A DNA stretch of 64,000 bases from Leguminivora glycinivorella. Taxonomy: Eukaryota > Arthropoda > Insecta > Lepidoptera > Tortricidae. Below the pieces are notes generated by a model. The model worked only from the letters and a program-made list of their open reading frames with translations, searched no databases and had not been told where the DNA came from. The stretch lies in the NCBI RefSeq assembly GCF_023078275.1, contig NC_062977.1, forward strand, positions 12,979,118 to 13,043,117. The letters run 5' to 3'. Position 1 is the stretch's first letter. Every line of letters begins with the position of its first letter. Shown piece after piece: positions 25,001 to 32,182 of the stretch. Made by a program: the position numbers and the translations under genes.

Positions 25001-25254
25001 CCAAGAGCCTGATGGAGGGCCCGCGCATGACGCCCGAGCAGCTGAAGCGCACCGACATCATCCAGCAGTACATGCGGCGCGGCGAGGCGGCGGCCGAGAG
25101 CCTGCTGGCGTGCTACCGCGGCGGCTCGCCCGTGCCCGCGCCCGCGCAGCTCGCGCTGCAGGTGGACGTGGGCGACGCGCCGCAGCCCCTCAACCTCTCC
25201 AAGAAGTCACCATCGCCGCCGCGCGCATTCATGCCCCCCATGCTGGAGGCGTGA
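9945..25254 (+). CDS. E75: Ecdysone-induced protein 75, isoform A (spliced, 693 aa)
   Basis: Coding join: 9945-10056, 13390-13478, 19898-20042, 23410-23645, 23755-25254 (2082 bases including stop). All introns are GT-AG and all phases agree. The product is a nuclear receptor of the NR1D (REV-ERB/E75) group. Finger one has Cys46, 49, 63 and 66 with the P-box CEGCKG; finger two has Cys83, 89, 99 and 102. A C-terminal extension (about 116-135, RFGRVPKREK) follows, then a hinge, the ligand-binding domain (about 204-393, with LIPGFQLLTQDDKFTLL and the FCAIVLITPDRPGL helix), and a long C-terminal tail. The family acts in the nucleus as a haem-binding repressor that antagonises HR3 in the ecdysone cascade. 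The length is close to other lepidopteran E75A proteins. A degron-like DSGIES (485-490) and PLNLS (672-676) lie in the tail. Confidence 0.96.
10057..13389 (+). other. E75A intron 1 (3.3 kb)
   Basis: Begins GTAGGA and ends TTGTTACAG. It holds a LINE/SINE-like 3' fragment at about 10684-10870 and a mixed GC pocket at 12000-12440. Reading frames of up to 151 codons on the minus strand at 12039-12494 have no recognisable domains and are not credible genes. At 12473-12485 CTATCACTGACCT resembles half of an inverted-repeat ecdysone element, but one arm is poor. Confidence 0.85.
10684..10870 (-). mobile_element. 3' end of a non-LTR retrotransposon (minus strand)
   Basis: Read on the minus strand, the segment ends in CCAAATAAACG followed by a TATTC-repeat tail (AATAGAATAGAATAG on the plus strand). 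This AATAAA-plus-short-tandem tail is typical of insect LINE 3' ends. No coding part is left. Confidence 0.45.
13390..13478 (+). CDS. E75: E75 first zinc-finger exon (A isoform)
   Basis: Reads (E)FDGTTVLCRVCGDKASG... to ...SCEGCK. It carries all four cysteines of the first C4 finger and the P-box that sets half-site recognition. The acceptor is TTGTTACAG at 13389; the donor AAG/GTAAAT falls at 13478/13479 in phase 0, directly before Gly-Phe-Phe of the next exon. Splitting the DNA-binding domain between the two fingers is the conserved E75 layout that permits the one-finger B isoform. Confidence 0.97.
13479..19897 (+). other. E75 intron 2 (6.4 kb) containing the E75B promoter
   Basis: Begins GTAAAT and ends CCCCAG. 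The last 159 bases double as E75B coding sequence. GC-rich pockets lie at 14860-15090, 15340-15500, 16230-16510 and 18600-18860. A lepidopteran-type motif TTAGTTCAGCTACTC with GATGGCGC downstream occurs near 15388 and again near 21276. I see no gene other than the E75B first exon. Confidence 0.85.
18600..19738 (+). promoter_or_regulatory. E75B promoter region and 5' leader
   Basis: Two CpG-rich blocks (18600-18860 and 19240-19730) lead into the E75B start codon at 19739. The frames here (up to 108 codons, both strands) are arginine-, alanine- and proline-rich compositional by-products. The last 30 bases before the start are a GT-rich (TTGTGG)n-like run. The transcription start cannot be assigned from sequence alone. 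Three separate promoters in one gene is the known arrangement for insect E75. Confidence 0.6.
19739..20042 (+). CDS. E75: E75B first exon (B-specific N-terminus plus second finger)
   Basis: The exon combines 159 bases of B-specific coding sequence with the 145-base second-finger exon, sharing the donor G/GTGAGT at 20042/20043. In A-type transcripts the last bases of the B-specific part (CCCCAG, coding Pro-Gln here) serve as the splice acceptor. The sequence thus carries both a protein and a splicing constraint. Confidence 0.93.
19739..25254 (+). CDS. E75: E75 isoform B (spliced, 679 aa, single zinc finger)
   Basis: Coding join: 19739-20042, 23410-23645, 23755-25254 (2040 bases). The first 53 residues (MVCGMSCETAGELRERHS... 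to ...NCRCDPQ) are B-specific and run without a break into GFFRRS of the second finger. The protein therefore lacks finger one and its P-box and should not bind DNA in the usual way. In Drosophila the one-finger E75B acts as a partner and repressor of HR3. A TGA at 19736-19738 lies directly before the ATG; a second in-frame ATG lies four codons on (19751). The acidic, serine-rich stretch ESSDSGCSSDGSDLEPDS lies just before the finger. Confidence 0.93.
19898..20042 (+). CDS. E75: E75 second zinc-finger exon
   Basis: Encodes GFFRRSIQQKIQYRPC... through CIAVGMSRD plus the first base of an Ala codon. It has the four finger-two cysteines and the D-box. It is used as an internal exon by A-type transcripts (acceptor at 19897) and as the 3' part of the first exon by E75B. 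Donor phase 1. Confidence 0.97.
21780..22178 (+). promoter_or_regulatory. Promoter and leader of the D-type isoform
   Basis: A GC-rich block (about 21830-22010) is followed by a more AT-rich leader that ends at the D-type ATG. An in-frame TGA at 22152-22154 closes the upstream frame. The layout matches the A and B promoters. The transcription start is not assignable by eye. Confidence 0.5.
22179..22254 (+). CDS. E75: E75 D-type first coding exon (25 codons)
   Basis: A short coding exon with the donor GCTC/GTACGT at 22254/22255. The predicted peptide is amphipathic (acidic MGEDLP, then ILKGILNGVV). The phase is the same as the donor of the second-finger exon, so both splice to the acceptor at 23409. 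Confidence 0.8.
22179..25254 (+). CDS. E75: E75 isoform lacking both zinc fingers (D type, 603 aa)
   Basis: Coding join: 22179-22254, 23410-23645, 23755-25254 (1812 bases). The 25-codon first exon (MVLDMGEDLPILKGILNG... to ...YHNA) ends in phase 1 at C/GTACGT and joins CC at 23410 to give Pro-Val-Arg-Phe-Gly. The product keeps the C-terminal extension, hinge, ligand-binding domain and tail but has no DNA-binding fingers. It should act only through protein contacts, for example by titrating HR3 or corepressors (inference). Insects are known to have finger-less E75 forms, usually named D; the letter is given by analogy. Support here: clean ATG, upstream stop, good donor, correct phase and a gene-like N-terminus. 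Confidence 0.8.
23410..23645 (+). CDS. E75: E75 common exon: C-terminal extension and hinge
   Basis: Reads VRFGRVPKREKARILAAMQQ and continues to ...RDCPTYSQPTL. The RFGRVPKREK block is the conserved extension after finger two that contacts the 5' flank of the half-site in this family. The remainder is a hinge with an Ala-rich run (HEQAAAAELDD) and a predicted helix (LARVVRAHLDTCEFTRDRV). The acceptor is TTGTTGCAG; the donor CTG/GTAAGC at 23645/23646 is in phase 0. Confidence 0.97.
23646..23754 (+). other. E75 intron 4 (109 bp)
   Basis: A short intron, GTAAGC to TTTGTCGTAG, between two phase-0 coding ends. Upstream of the acceptor is a pyrimidine tract CCTTTTTTTCTTTG. Translating through it would stop the frame, so it must be removed. 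Confidence 0.93.
23755..25254 (+). CDS. E75: E75 terminal coding exon: ligand-binding domain and C-terminal tail
   Basis: Starts ACPLNPAPELQSEKEFSQRF and runs 499 codons to TGA at 25252-25254 with no intron. The ligand-binding domain (E75A residues about 204-393) has the helix 3-5 signature (VIDFAGLIPGFQLLTQDDKF), RLICMFDAPLNSIICLNGQ and LVVFRTEHKELLRQQMW. The family domain binds haem and responds to NO. The tail is low-complexity and Pro/Ser-rich, with conserved E75 blocks: RYRKLDSPTDSGIESGNE, DDMPVLKRVLQAPPLYD, AYKPHKKFRA, MTPEQLKR and QPLNLSKKSPSPP. GC content rises sharply at 24850-25230. Confidence 0.97.
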   Translation, partial: ACPLNPAPELQSEKEFSQRFAHVIRGVIDFAGLIPGFQLLTQDDKFTLLKSGLFDALFVRLICMFDAPLNSIICLNGQLMKRDSIQSGANARFLVDSTFKFAERMNSMNLTDAEIGLFCAIVLITPDRPGLRNIELVERMHSRLKSCLQTVIAQNRPDRPGFLRELMDTLPDLRTLSTLHTEKLVVFRTEHKELLRQQMWGDEEGCPWADSGADDSARSPLGSVSSSESGEALGDCGTPLLAATLAGRRRLDSRGSVDEEALGVAHLAHNGLTVTPVRPPPRYRKLDSPTDSGIESGNEKHERIVGPGSGCSSPRSSLEEHSEDRRPLAADDMPVLKRVLQAPPLYDASSLMDEAYKPHKKFRAMRRDTGEAEARPMRPTPSPQPAQCPHPGSPAHPAHSPRPLRASLSSTHSVLAKSLMEGPRMTPEQLKRTDIIQQYMRRGEAAAESLLACYRGGSPVPAPAQLALQVDVGDAPQPLNLSKKSPSPPRAFMPPMLEA

Positions 25255-25323
25255 GGCCGGCCCGCGGAGCCTCTTGTCTCCGCCACCCCACCCCGACCTA
25301 CTTTAAATTAAATCAACTAGTAT

Positions 25324-25329
25324 AATAAA
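25324..25329 (+). terminator. Proximal polyadenylation signal AATAAA
   Basis: Exact AATAAA hexamer 70 bases after the E75 stop codon. Use is not proven; such a short 3' UTR would be unusual for a regulated transcription factor. Confidence 0.4.
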
Positions 25330-25567
25330 CGTTCGCAGATCGTGTTAATATATTATATGTGATAATTCGTTTAGGACGCGTGCGTGCGTGGCCGGCGCCG
25401 GACGAGGAGAGTGCAAACAGACTGAAATATAATTTAAGACTATATAAGTATAATTTATATGCAATGGAGCGCCGGTCGCGGTGTGTTTGTGTGTGTATGT
25501 ATCTATGTGCGTATGAGAGCGTGCTCAGTCATTTGTTTGTTAATATAATGACAGGTTGTCGAATTAA

Positions 25568-25573
25568 AATAAA
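25568..25573 (+). terminator. Second polyadenylation signal AATAAA
   Basis: Exact AATAAA hexamer about 315 bases after the stop. It is preceded by TGTGTTTGTGTGTGTATG-type GU-rich sequence. Confidence 0.4.
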
Positions 25574-25600
25574 TCAGAATTGTAAAAATTATTACTGAAT

Positions 25601-27486
25601 TTCATTTCCAATTCCTCTATAACCACATTATACATAATCTGAAAACTCAATTTCAATTAAGAAATATCCTCGATTCATAAAGAGAATATTGACCTAGTGG
25701 TACATCAATTTGTCGTTTAACTTAATTGAAATCGAATTTTCCAAAATGAATACCAGAAAACTGAAGTAAAAAATACAATATGAGTACATACGGTATAGTT
25801 AGGTAACTAAAACTACTAAAGCCATTACGAATGAATTAATGTTTAATACTGACTCGTACAATGTACACGCGTCAATCTCGTCAAGGGCAGTGTCGATGAC
25901 GAAACTGAAACAAATACATAATAATTTCTACAACGCACGTAACTAAACGATTTTCCGAGACAATGACGTGACACTGCCTGGAACATGCGTTGACGTTATT
26001 TCCTAAACTAGACCAGGAAAAATAGCTTGACCTGGACATAATTCGATAACCGTAATTTTCTTTTTCTGTCGTATAAAGTATCATTAGTGATAGTTAAAAT
26101 ACAAATTATTAATCAAATTAGGGTTCTGATTCAATTTAAAAAAAAATAAAAACGAACTTTGAATATTTTTTGATTTTATAACTAAAGTATTAAATGTAAT
26201 CCGGAAAAAGTGCTTGTATTATGTTGTGACACCTGCATTTCATATAAAAACATCTAATTTTTATAAATAATTCATACAGAACTATCATTTATAAAGAAGG
26301 TTTAGTAAGTTACACATTTTCAGGCGTATTTCACTAGAAAATATTGTTAACCGTAATCCTGCAATTTATTATGAATATAATATTACGTGTGTTGATAAAT
26401 TATTAAAACTTATACCAATACTTTTGGCGCTTGTTCAAAATCTTAAATATTGATAATTTTAGGAAAGGAAAAATACCTAACTAAATTGAAAGATGGTAAA
26501 TTTTGCCGTTAATATATTCTTAGTACTATACGAAATCAATTAAACAACAAATATGTAAGATTCATTACTTAATTGATATTTTTCTTACTTGCGCTTTAAT
26601 ATGAACGTTATTACCTGCAGAATAAGGTCGTGCACAGAGTAGGTATAGCTAGTATAGTAGTAGCGGGAACGGGCGGCGAGTCGTCAACACGTGTTTCATA
26701 TCAAGGGCGCCGCGTTTTCAAAACGCTTCGATAACAAATATTTCACCGTCCAGTATAAGAGAGCTCCCTTATTACAAGTGACAAAAGTCATACAAATCAA
26801 TTAGTCCGATAGGTCACGTTAAACTGGTCAAGTCGTTAGCTCAATAATAGTACCTATCGAGCTTGACGAGATGCTTGGATCACAACAACGTAATATGTAT
26901 GAAAGCTTGCGGCGCTTAAGACTGTATTCTTTCGAGTCGTGTGTAACGTATTTTGGCGAGGCAAATTTGAAGCACAGTGCGTGTCTGTCTCACTCACTCT
27001 TACGGTAAACCTAATGAACTGTTTCACTTTCAGAGGATTTTTGAAGTAATTTGGGTAATATGACATTGTCGCGGTGAGGTCTTTCCGGTACAAATTTATC
27101 GGTGGATCTTTTCGGATTTGTGGATGATGAGCCGATGCGATGTCGCTTCATTTTGAAGTGTCGACTCTCGCGAGGGAGTTCTTAGAGGACCGCGAGGAGC
27201 GCGTGTGACTGTTGAGTTTTTGAATGATTTGAAGTTTGTGAATGATTTTATTTTGTGTGTATTTGTGTGGGCATGAGGTGTTTGTGTTGCGAGAGTCAAA
27301 TCAATAATATGAGTGGTACAAATTTTATTAGGGGGCCTCATGTGTGAGAAACTCAACACTCGAATGCTGCGTAACAATGCGAGCCGAAATCGCCTAATCG
27401 GAAGTGTCCGACTTGGTATCGACTAATCTATACACGTTGTAACATGAGAAACCAGAAATCAAAACCTGGTTTCTGGTATCTAGTAC
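25601..27486. other. Downstream intergenic DNA, no gene seen
   Basis: Strongly AT-rich to about 26640, then mixed. A unique GC pocket at 26660-26720 and a segment at 27090-27380 have no convincing reading frame. This may include distal E75 3' UTR. Confidence 0.6.
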
Positions 27487-27912
27487 CCGGTAACCGGTAA
27501 CCGGTAACCGATAACCGGTAACCGGTATCCGGTATCCTGTATCCTGTATCCGGTATCCGGTAACCGGTATCCGGTAACCGGTATCCGGTAACCGGTATCC
27601 GGTAACCGGTATCCGGTAACCGGTATCCGGTAACCGGTATCCGGTAACCGGTATCCGGTAACCGGTATCCGGTATCCGGTATCCGGTAACCGGTATCCGG
27701 TAACCGGTATCCGGTAACCGGTATCCGGTAACCGGTAACCGGTGACGGGTCTCCGGTATTCGGTGACCGGTAACCGGTAACCAGTAACCAATGACCGTTA
27801 ACCGGTATCCGGTAAACGGTGACCGGTAACCGGTAGACGGTAACCGGTATCCGGTAAACGGTAGACAGTAACCGGTAACCAGCATCCGATATACGGTATC
27901 CGATATCCGGTT
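27487..27912. repeat. Heptamer satellite (GGTAACC/GGTATCC)n
   Basis: About 60 tandem 7-bp units, mostly alternating GGTAACC and GGTATCC so that the effective unit is 14 bp. The edges are diverged (GATAACC, GGTGACC, GGTAGAC, GATATCC). Because the array has no stop codon in any minus-strand frame, it gives minus-strand frames of 103, 163 and 185 codons with a Thr-Gly-Tyr-Arg motif. These are by-products of the repeat rather than genes. Confidence 0.95.
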
Positions 27913-28074
27913 TCCCGTGTTCGGTTTCCCGTTTCTGGTTTGGTTTTGGTTTTAGTTTTAGTTCTGTTAGTTTAAACAAAAACAAAACTGAAAACGAAAA
28001 CGGAAACCGAAACGGGAATGGAAACGAAAACCGAAATCGAAACCGAAACCAAGACCAAAACCGAAACCGAAAAA
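27913..28074. repeat. Inverted hexamer repeat (GGTTTC arm / GAAACC arm)
   Basis: The left arm (27913-27970) is built from GGTTTC, GGTTTT and AGTTTT units. The right arm (27976-28074) is the reverse complement style, GAAACC, AAAACC, GAAAAC. The arms meet at AGTTTAAAC near 27970-27978. This imperfect palindrome directly abuts the heptamer array on the left and the 46-bp repeat on the right. Confidence 0.85.
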
Positions 28075-28078
28075 AATA

Positions 28079-28690
28079 TTTAAGTTCCTAGAAGTAAAGA
28101 GTGACAGAGATAGCACTATAATCATTTAAGTTCCTGGTAGTAAAGAGTGACAGAGATAGCACTCATGTTAGTCAAACTCGTGGTATGTGCACTTCCCGTA
28201 CACAGTAAAGAGTGACAGAGATAGCACTATAATCATTTAAGTTCCTGGTAGTAAAGAGTGACAGAGATAGCACTGTAATAATAAAATTTATGTTCCTGGT
28301 AGTAAAGAGTGACAGAGATAGCACTATCATAATTAAAGTTCCTGGTAGTAAAGAGTGATAGAGATAGCACTCATGTTAGTCAAACTCGTGGTATGTGCAC
28401 TTCCCGCACACAGTAAAGAGTGACAGAGATAGCACTATAATAATTTAAGGTCCTGGTAGTAAAGAGTGACAGAGATAGCACTATAACAATTTAAGTTCCT
28501 GATAGTAAAGAGTGACAGAGAATAGAGATAGCACTATAATAATTTAAGTTCCTGGTAGTAAAGAGTGACAGAGATAGCATTTTTGTTATTTAAATTTCTG
28601 TTAGTAAAGAGTGACAGAGATAGCACTATTGTTATTTAAATTTCTGTTAGTAAAGACGTAAAGAGTGACAGAGATATCACTCACGTTGGT
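28079..28690. repeat. Approximately 46-bp tandem repeat, 12 units
   Basis: The core GTAAAGAGTGACAGAGATAG recurs 12 times (first near 28094, last near 28656), separated by spacers of the form CACTATAATCATTTAAGTTCCTGG. Two units carry a longer alternative spacer (GTTAGTCAAACTCGTGGTATG near 28170 and 28377), giving a higher-order pattern. One unit has an internal AATAGAG duplication near 28520. Diverged units continue to about 28830. Confidence 0.93.
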
Positions 28691-28856
28691 CAAAGACGTG
28701 GTTTATGGACTACTATTTGGACCCCCCAATGTCACGCTTTTTTAATCCTTTAACATGGATTGTCACATTTAGTATGACGTAATATATGAATGACGCCTAA
28801 AGATTGAGAGAGACAGCAATATTGTTCTTCAAATTCGTGGTAGTGAGAACAGGGTG

Positions 28857-28992
28857 CGTAGCCGAATGGCACAAACGCTCACGAAACGAAACGCTAGTAG
28901 ATATCTATCTCTATCGCTCTTGCGTATTGGCGCGACAGAGCCAGACTGCGTTTCGTTTTCGTTTCGCGTCGGAGAAATGGCATTCGGCTACG
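28857..28992. mobile_element. Fold-back MITE (CGTAGCCGAATG family), copy 1
   Basis: The ends are inverted: CGTAGCCGAATGGC at the left and CATTCGGCTACG at the right. Inside is the family core CTAGTAGATATCTATCTCTATCG followed by TTGGCGCGACAGAG. It sits inside a diverged unit of the 46-bp satellite (GGTAGTGAGAACAG before, CAGAGACAGCACTATG after). Related copies lie at 44625-44749 and 46955-47115. Confidence 0.8.
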
Positions 28993-29100
28993 GGGCCTGA
29001 ACAGAGACAGCACTATGTATCGCGCGGCCGCCGACTACGCAAGTCGCCGCGTAATTATAATAACCGTTCGGCTCCTTTTTAGATCGTGTACAGTCAACAA

Positions 29101-29930
29101 CACAGCTGGCAAGACAAAGTGCCAAAAATATGTATAGAGTATTTTATTTCCTGTACAAGTGTTGGTACTTGGTACATTAAGGTATGTGTATACATATATT
29201 TGGCACTTTATCTTTATTCACAGCTGAGTTGCTGACTGTACCAATAACGATCAACTATGAACTTTTGTGGTTTGTTTTAAATAGTTCTATGCAGATATAG
29301 ATTAGAATACCTATTCTATCGGTACTTTTTGTATAGGTTATTATAATAACTGGACAAAATAATTATAATCAGTGCCGGCGCACTCCGCGATCACGATTCT
29401 TTCGCCGAGCTACAAGGCCTTGATATATAGGATGTATTATTTTATCAGCAACAAAAATATGTGATGATATTGAATTAAGGCAAAACAAGACATATAAACG
29501 CTCTCCATTATTTCCTCCTGGTTTATGAAGCTAGAACAATGATTTTTAACACATACGAAATTCGTACACTGAAATAAAGTGATGATACTATAAATATACT
29601 CGACATTCAAAGTCGATAATCTAGTGACGTGAGAAGTTATTGATATAACAGAATTTTGCACAAAATTTTGCAGAATTTTGCCCTTTGATGTTGAAAATGC
29701 CGCCACTCTATAAAACAAACAGACCGCACACGAGCAGCCGACATTAAATTCTATTGCACGGCGCGAAGGTCGAAAGCCGCGCCCGCACCTGGGCGTAGGT
29801 AGCGAGATCGGGTGCACGTGCGCTTACCTTTGAAATCGCCGACACACAGGTGTCGCCGTTCGCCCTCTCTTTTCATTTATGTTTCTGTTTCAATCGGTTA
29901 GCCGTATGCCGGCCGGCAATAAAGGTTGTT
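29101..29930. other. Noncoding stretch, no gene seen
   Basis: AT-rich DNA. A minus-strand frame of 126 codons at 29437-29817 has no recognisable domain. A short inverted pair (AGCTG...TGCC and GGCACTTTATC...CAGCTGAG) spans about 29104-29227. No gene seen. Confidence 0.5.
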
Positions 29931-30733
29931 TTTTTAACCGACTTCAAAAAAAGTAGGAGGTTCTCAATTCGACTGAATGTTTTTTAGGGTTCCGTAGTCA
30001 ACTAGGAATCCTTATAGTTTCCCCCTGTCTGTCTGTCTGTCCGTCCGTCCGCGGATAATCTCAGTAACCGTAAGCACTAGAAAGCTGAAATTTGGTACCA
30101 ATGTATCAATCACGCCAACAAAGTGCAAAAATAAAAAATGGAAAAAAATGTTTTATTAGGGTACCCCCCCTACATGTAAAGTGGGGGCTGATTTTTTTTT
30201 CATTCCAACCCCAACGTATGATATATTGTTGGATAGGTATTTAAAAATGAATAAGGGTTTACTAAGATCGTTTTTTGATAATATTAATATTTTCGGAAAT
30301 AATCGCTCCTAAAGAAAAAAAAAGTGCGTCCCCACCCCTCTAACTTTTGAACCATATGTTTAAAAAATATGAAAAAAATCACAAAAGTAGAACTTTATAA
30401 AGACTTTCTAGGAAAATTGTTTTGAACTTGATAGGTTCAGTAGTTTTTGAGAAAAATACTGAAAACTACGGAACCCTACACTGAGCGTGGCCCGACACGC
30501 TCTTGGCCGGTTTTTGATCATATTAATATTTTCGGAAATAATCGCTCCTAAAGGAAAAAAAAGTGCGTCCCCCCCCCCTCTATATTTTGAACCTTATGTT
30601 TAAAAAAATATGAAAAAAGATCAAAAAAGTAGAACTTTATAAAGACTTTCTAGGAAAATTGTTTTGAGAAAAATACGATAAACTACGGAACCCTACACTG
30701 AGCGTGGACCGACACGCTCTTGGTCGGTTTTTT
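29931..30733. mobile_element. Lepidopteran dispersed repeat with partial tandem duplication
   Basis: It opens with the familiar AACCGACTTCAAAAAAAG motif. From 29986 it runs AGGGTTCCGTAG, a (CTGT)n/(CCGT)n tract and CGGATAATCTCAGTAACCG, to an inverted end CTACGGAACCCT near 30467-30478 and the hairpin GAGCGTGGCCCGACACGCTC. The right-hand half is then repeated (30518-30733), ending in the same hairpin with one change. No coding capacity. The class is uncertain; the terminal AGGGTTCCGTAG/CTACGGAACCCT pair suggests a TIR element. Confidence 0.7.
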
Positions 30734-30828
30734 TGTTACTCGATATCTCCGAGAATCGTGGACCGATTTTCAAATTATTTTTTTAATCGAACGGGTATAA
30801 CCCCGAGATGGTCCTATTGGCACCAAGT

Positions 30829-31120
30829 CCCAGGCGGCGCGGCGCGCGCCACGCCGCCGCCACGCCGCCTGGGGCGCGTCTTACGTCCTTCCTATACAAA
30901 ATGTACTGAGGAGACGATTTTTGAATTACACTCAGGTGGCGTGGCGCGGACGTCCGTCCGCGCCCCGAGACACGCGACGCTCTGGTGTGGCCGGTACCTT
31001 ACGTCCCTAACCTATTAACCGATCCGCCGCGGTGACGCGGCCGGTGCGCGGCGCGCTCTCCCAGGCCCGCGCCCCGCGCGCTCCCCCGCCCCGCGACAGC
31101 CGCTCTACGACAACTTTGCA
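30829..31120. repeat. GC-rich palindromes
   Basis: 30829-30874 is an imperfect palindrome rich in GGCGGCG/CGCCGCC that opens CCCAGGCGG and closes CCGCCTGGGG. A second short one (GGCGCGGACGTCCGTCCGCGCC) lies near 30943. GC-rich sequence continues to about 31100. The reading frame across it (30704-31018) is compositional. It may be a fold-back element or a CpG-rich regulatory island. Confidence 0.5.
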
Positions 31121-32086
31121 CCCTTTTAAATTACTGACATTTACAGTTTCTTAAGCGCGACCTTCACAGTATTAATTTTGATAAAATCATGATTATAGTA
31201 CACAAAAACCTGGTCTTAAGCAAAAAAATCTCAGTTACAATTTATACCTACTGAGAAATTCATGTTTATTTAAGCGTTAAAAATATATGTTTAAGATCGG
31301 TGTTAAATGTCTATATATACTTAATACAATGCAAATTGATATATATATCATGGTCACCATTTTTACCTACCTAGATATTCACATTAAATGAAAACGGTAA
31401 AAAAAAGTACACAATCAGATTTATTTTCTGTGTAATATCGCTAATAACTGATCGCATCTGAGTGCACCACAAAGTTAATCTAACAAAGTTTTCGGTTAAC
31501 TATTTTGCTGTTAGCGAAAAGTGGGATAATGTACTTTATCTCATGATTTTTATAAGATATGAATACGATCGTCTTTTTTTTTATCTATGTACATAATTAC
31601 TATTTGATGCTTAATAATAATACCCAATAAAATATCAAAAAGGACGAGTTATTGAATTATGTCCAGGGTACCTTACTTTTACTCCACTAAACATGAAAAA
31701 CATCTGAATACAATGATTAGATGAAATTATCTGAGATAAATTACTTGGAACACAAATAAAATAATTCAACCTTCAATTTAGGCGGAAACGTTTCAATTGT
31801 ACGTCAAACCATGTACACAATTTTTTGAATATAATTATGGTCATTTCGTATATCAAGTATATGTTGCCTATGTCTTATCAATGAATATAGGTAGGTACTA
31901 AACAATTTTAAATCTTCATCACTAAAGTAGGTATTTATTATTGGTAAGTAAACAGGAAAACGATTTATAATACCTATACACTCCTATTAGGCTCGAGAAA
32001 GCAAAACTAGTTGTATGTACTGCAAATAACCATGTTAATTATATTACTTCTTAATTATAAAGATACATGTACTGTAACTGTACACT
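31121..32086. other. AT-rich intergenic DNA, no gene seen
   Basis: Long AT-rich stretch with no frame above about 60 codons, and no clear repeat or regulatory motif visible. Confidence 0.6.
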
Positions 32087-32089
32087 GTA

Positions 32090-32182
32090 CAGTCGACTAC
32101 AAAGAGATGTATCCACTTTTTCACCTTATTTATTACAATGCAATGAGGTGAAAAAGTGGATACATCTCTTTGTAGTCGACTG
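32090..32182. mobile_element. 93-bp palindromic MITE with TA duplication
   Basis: CAGTCGACTACAAAGAGATG at the left is a perfect inverted match to the right end, and the arms run about 40 bases each (through CCACTTTTTCACCT) around a short loop TATTTATTACAATGCA. TA flanks both sides and the ends begin CAGT, as in Tc1/mariner elements. This looks like a minimal mariner-type hairpin element. Confidence 0.8.

Larger units (their letters stand above)
25255..25600 (+). other. E75 3' untranslated region (at least the proximal part)
   Basis: After the stop, composition falls quickly to AT-rich. AATAAA occurs at 25324-25329 and again at 25568-25573, so at least two polyadenylation sites are possible. 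The second one is followed within about 20 bases by GTAAAAATTATTACTG. A longer 3' UTR running into the AT-rich DNA beyond cannot be excluded. Confidence 0.6.

Noticed and set aside
23782..25254. A 490-codon frame taken as a separate intronless gene
   Set aside because: It is the body of the terminal E75 exon. The apparent start is an internal TTG (Leu204 of E75A), and the true exon begins at 23755 after a TAG acceptor.
27394..27985. Three overlapping minus-strand frames of 103-185 codons with a repeating Thr-Gly-Tyr-Arg peptide
   Set aside because: They come from a 7-bp tandem repeat that has no stop codon in any of these frames; no start context, no flanking exons and no known protein.
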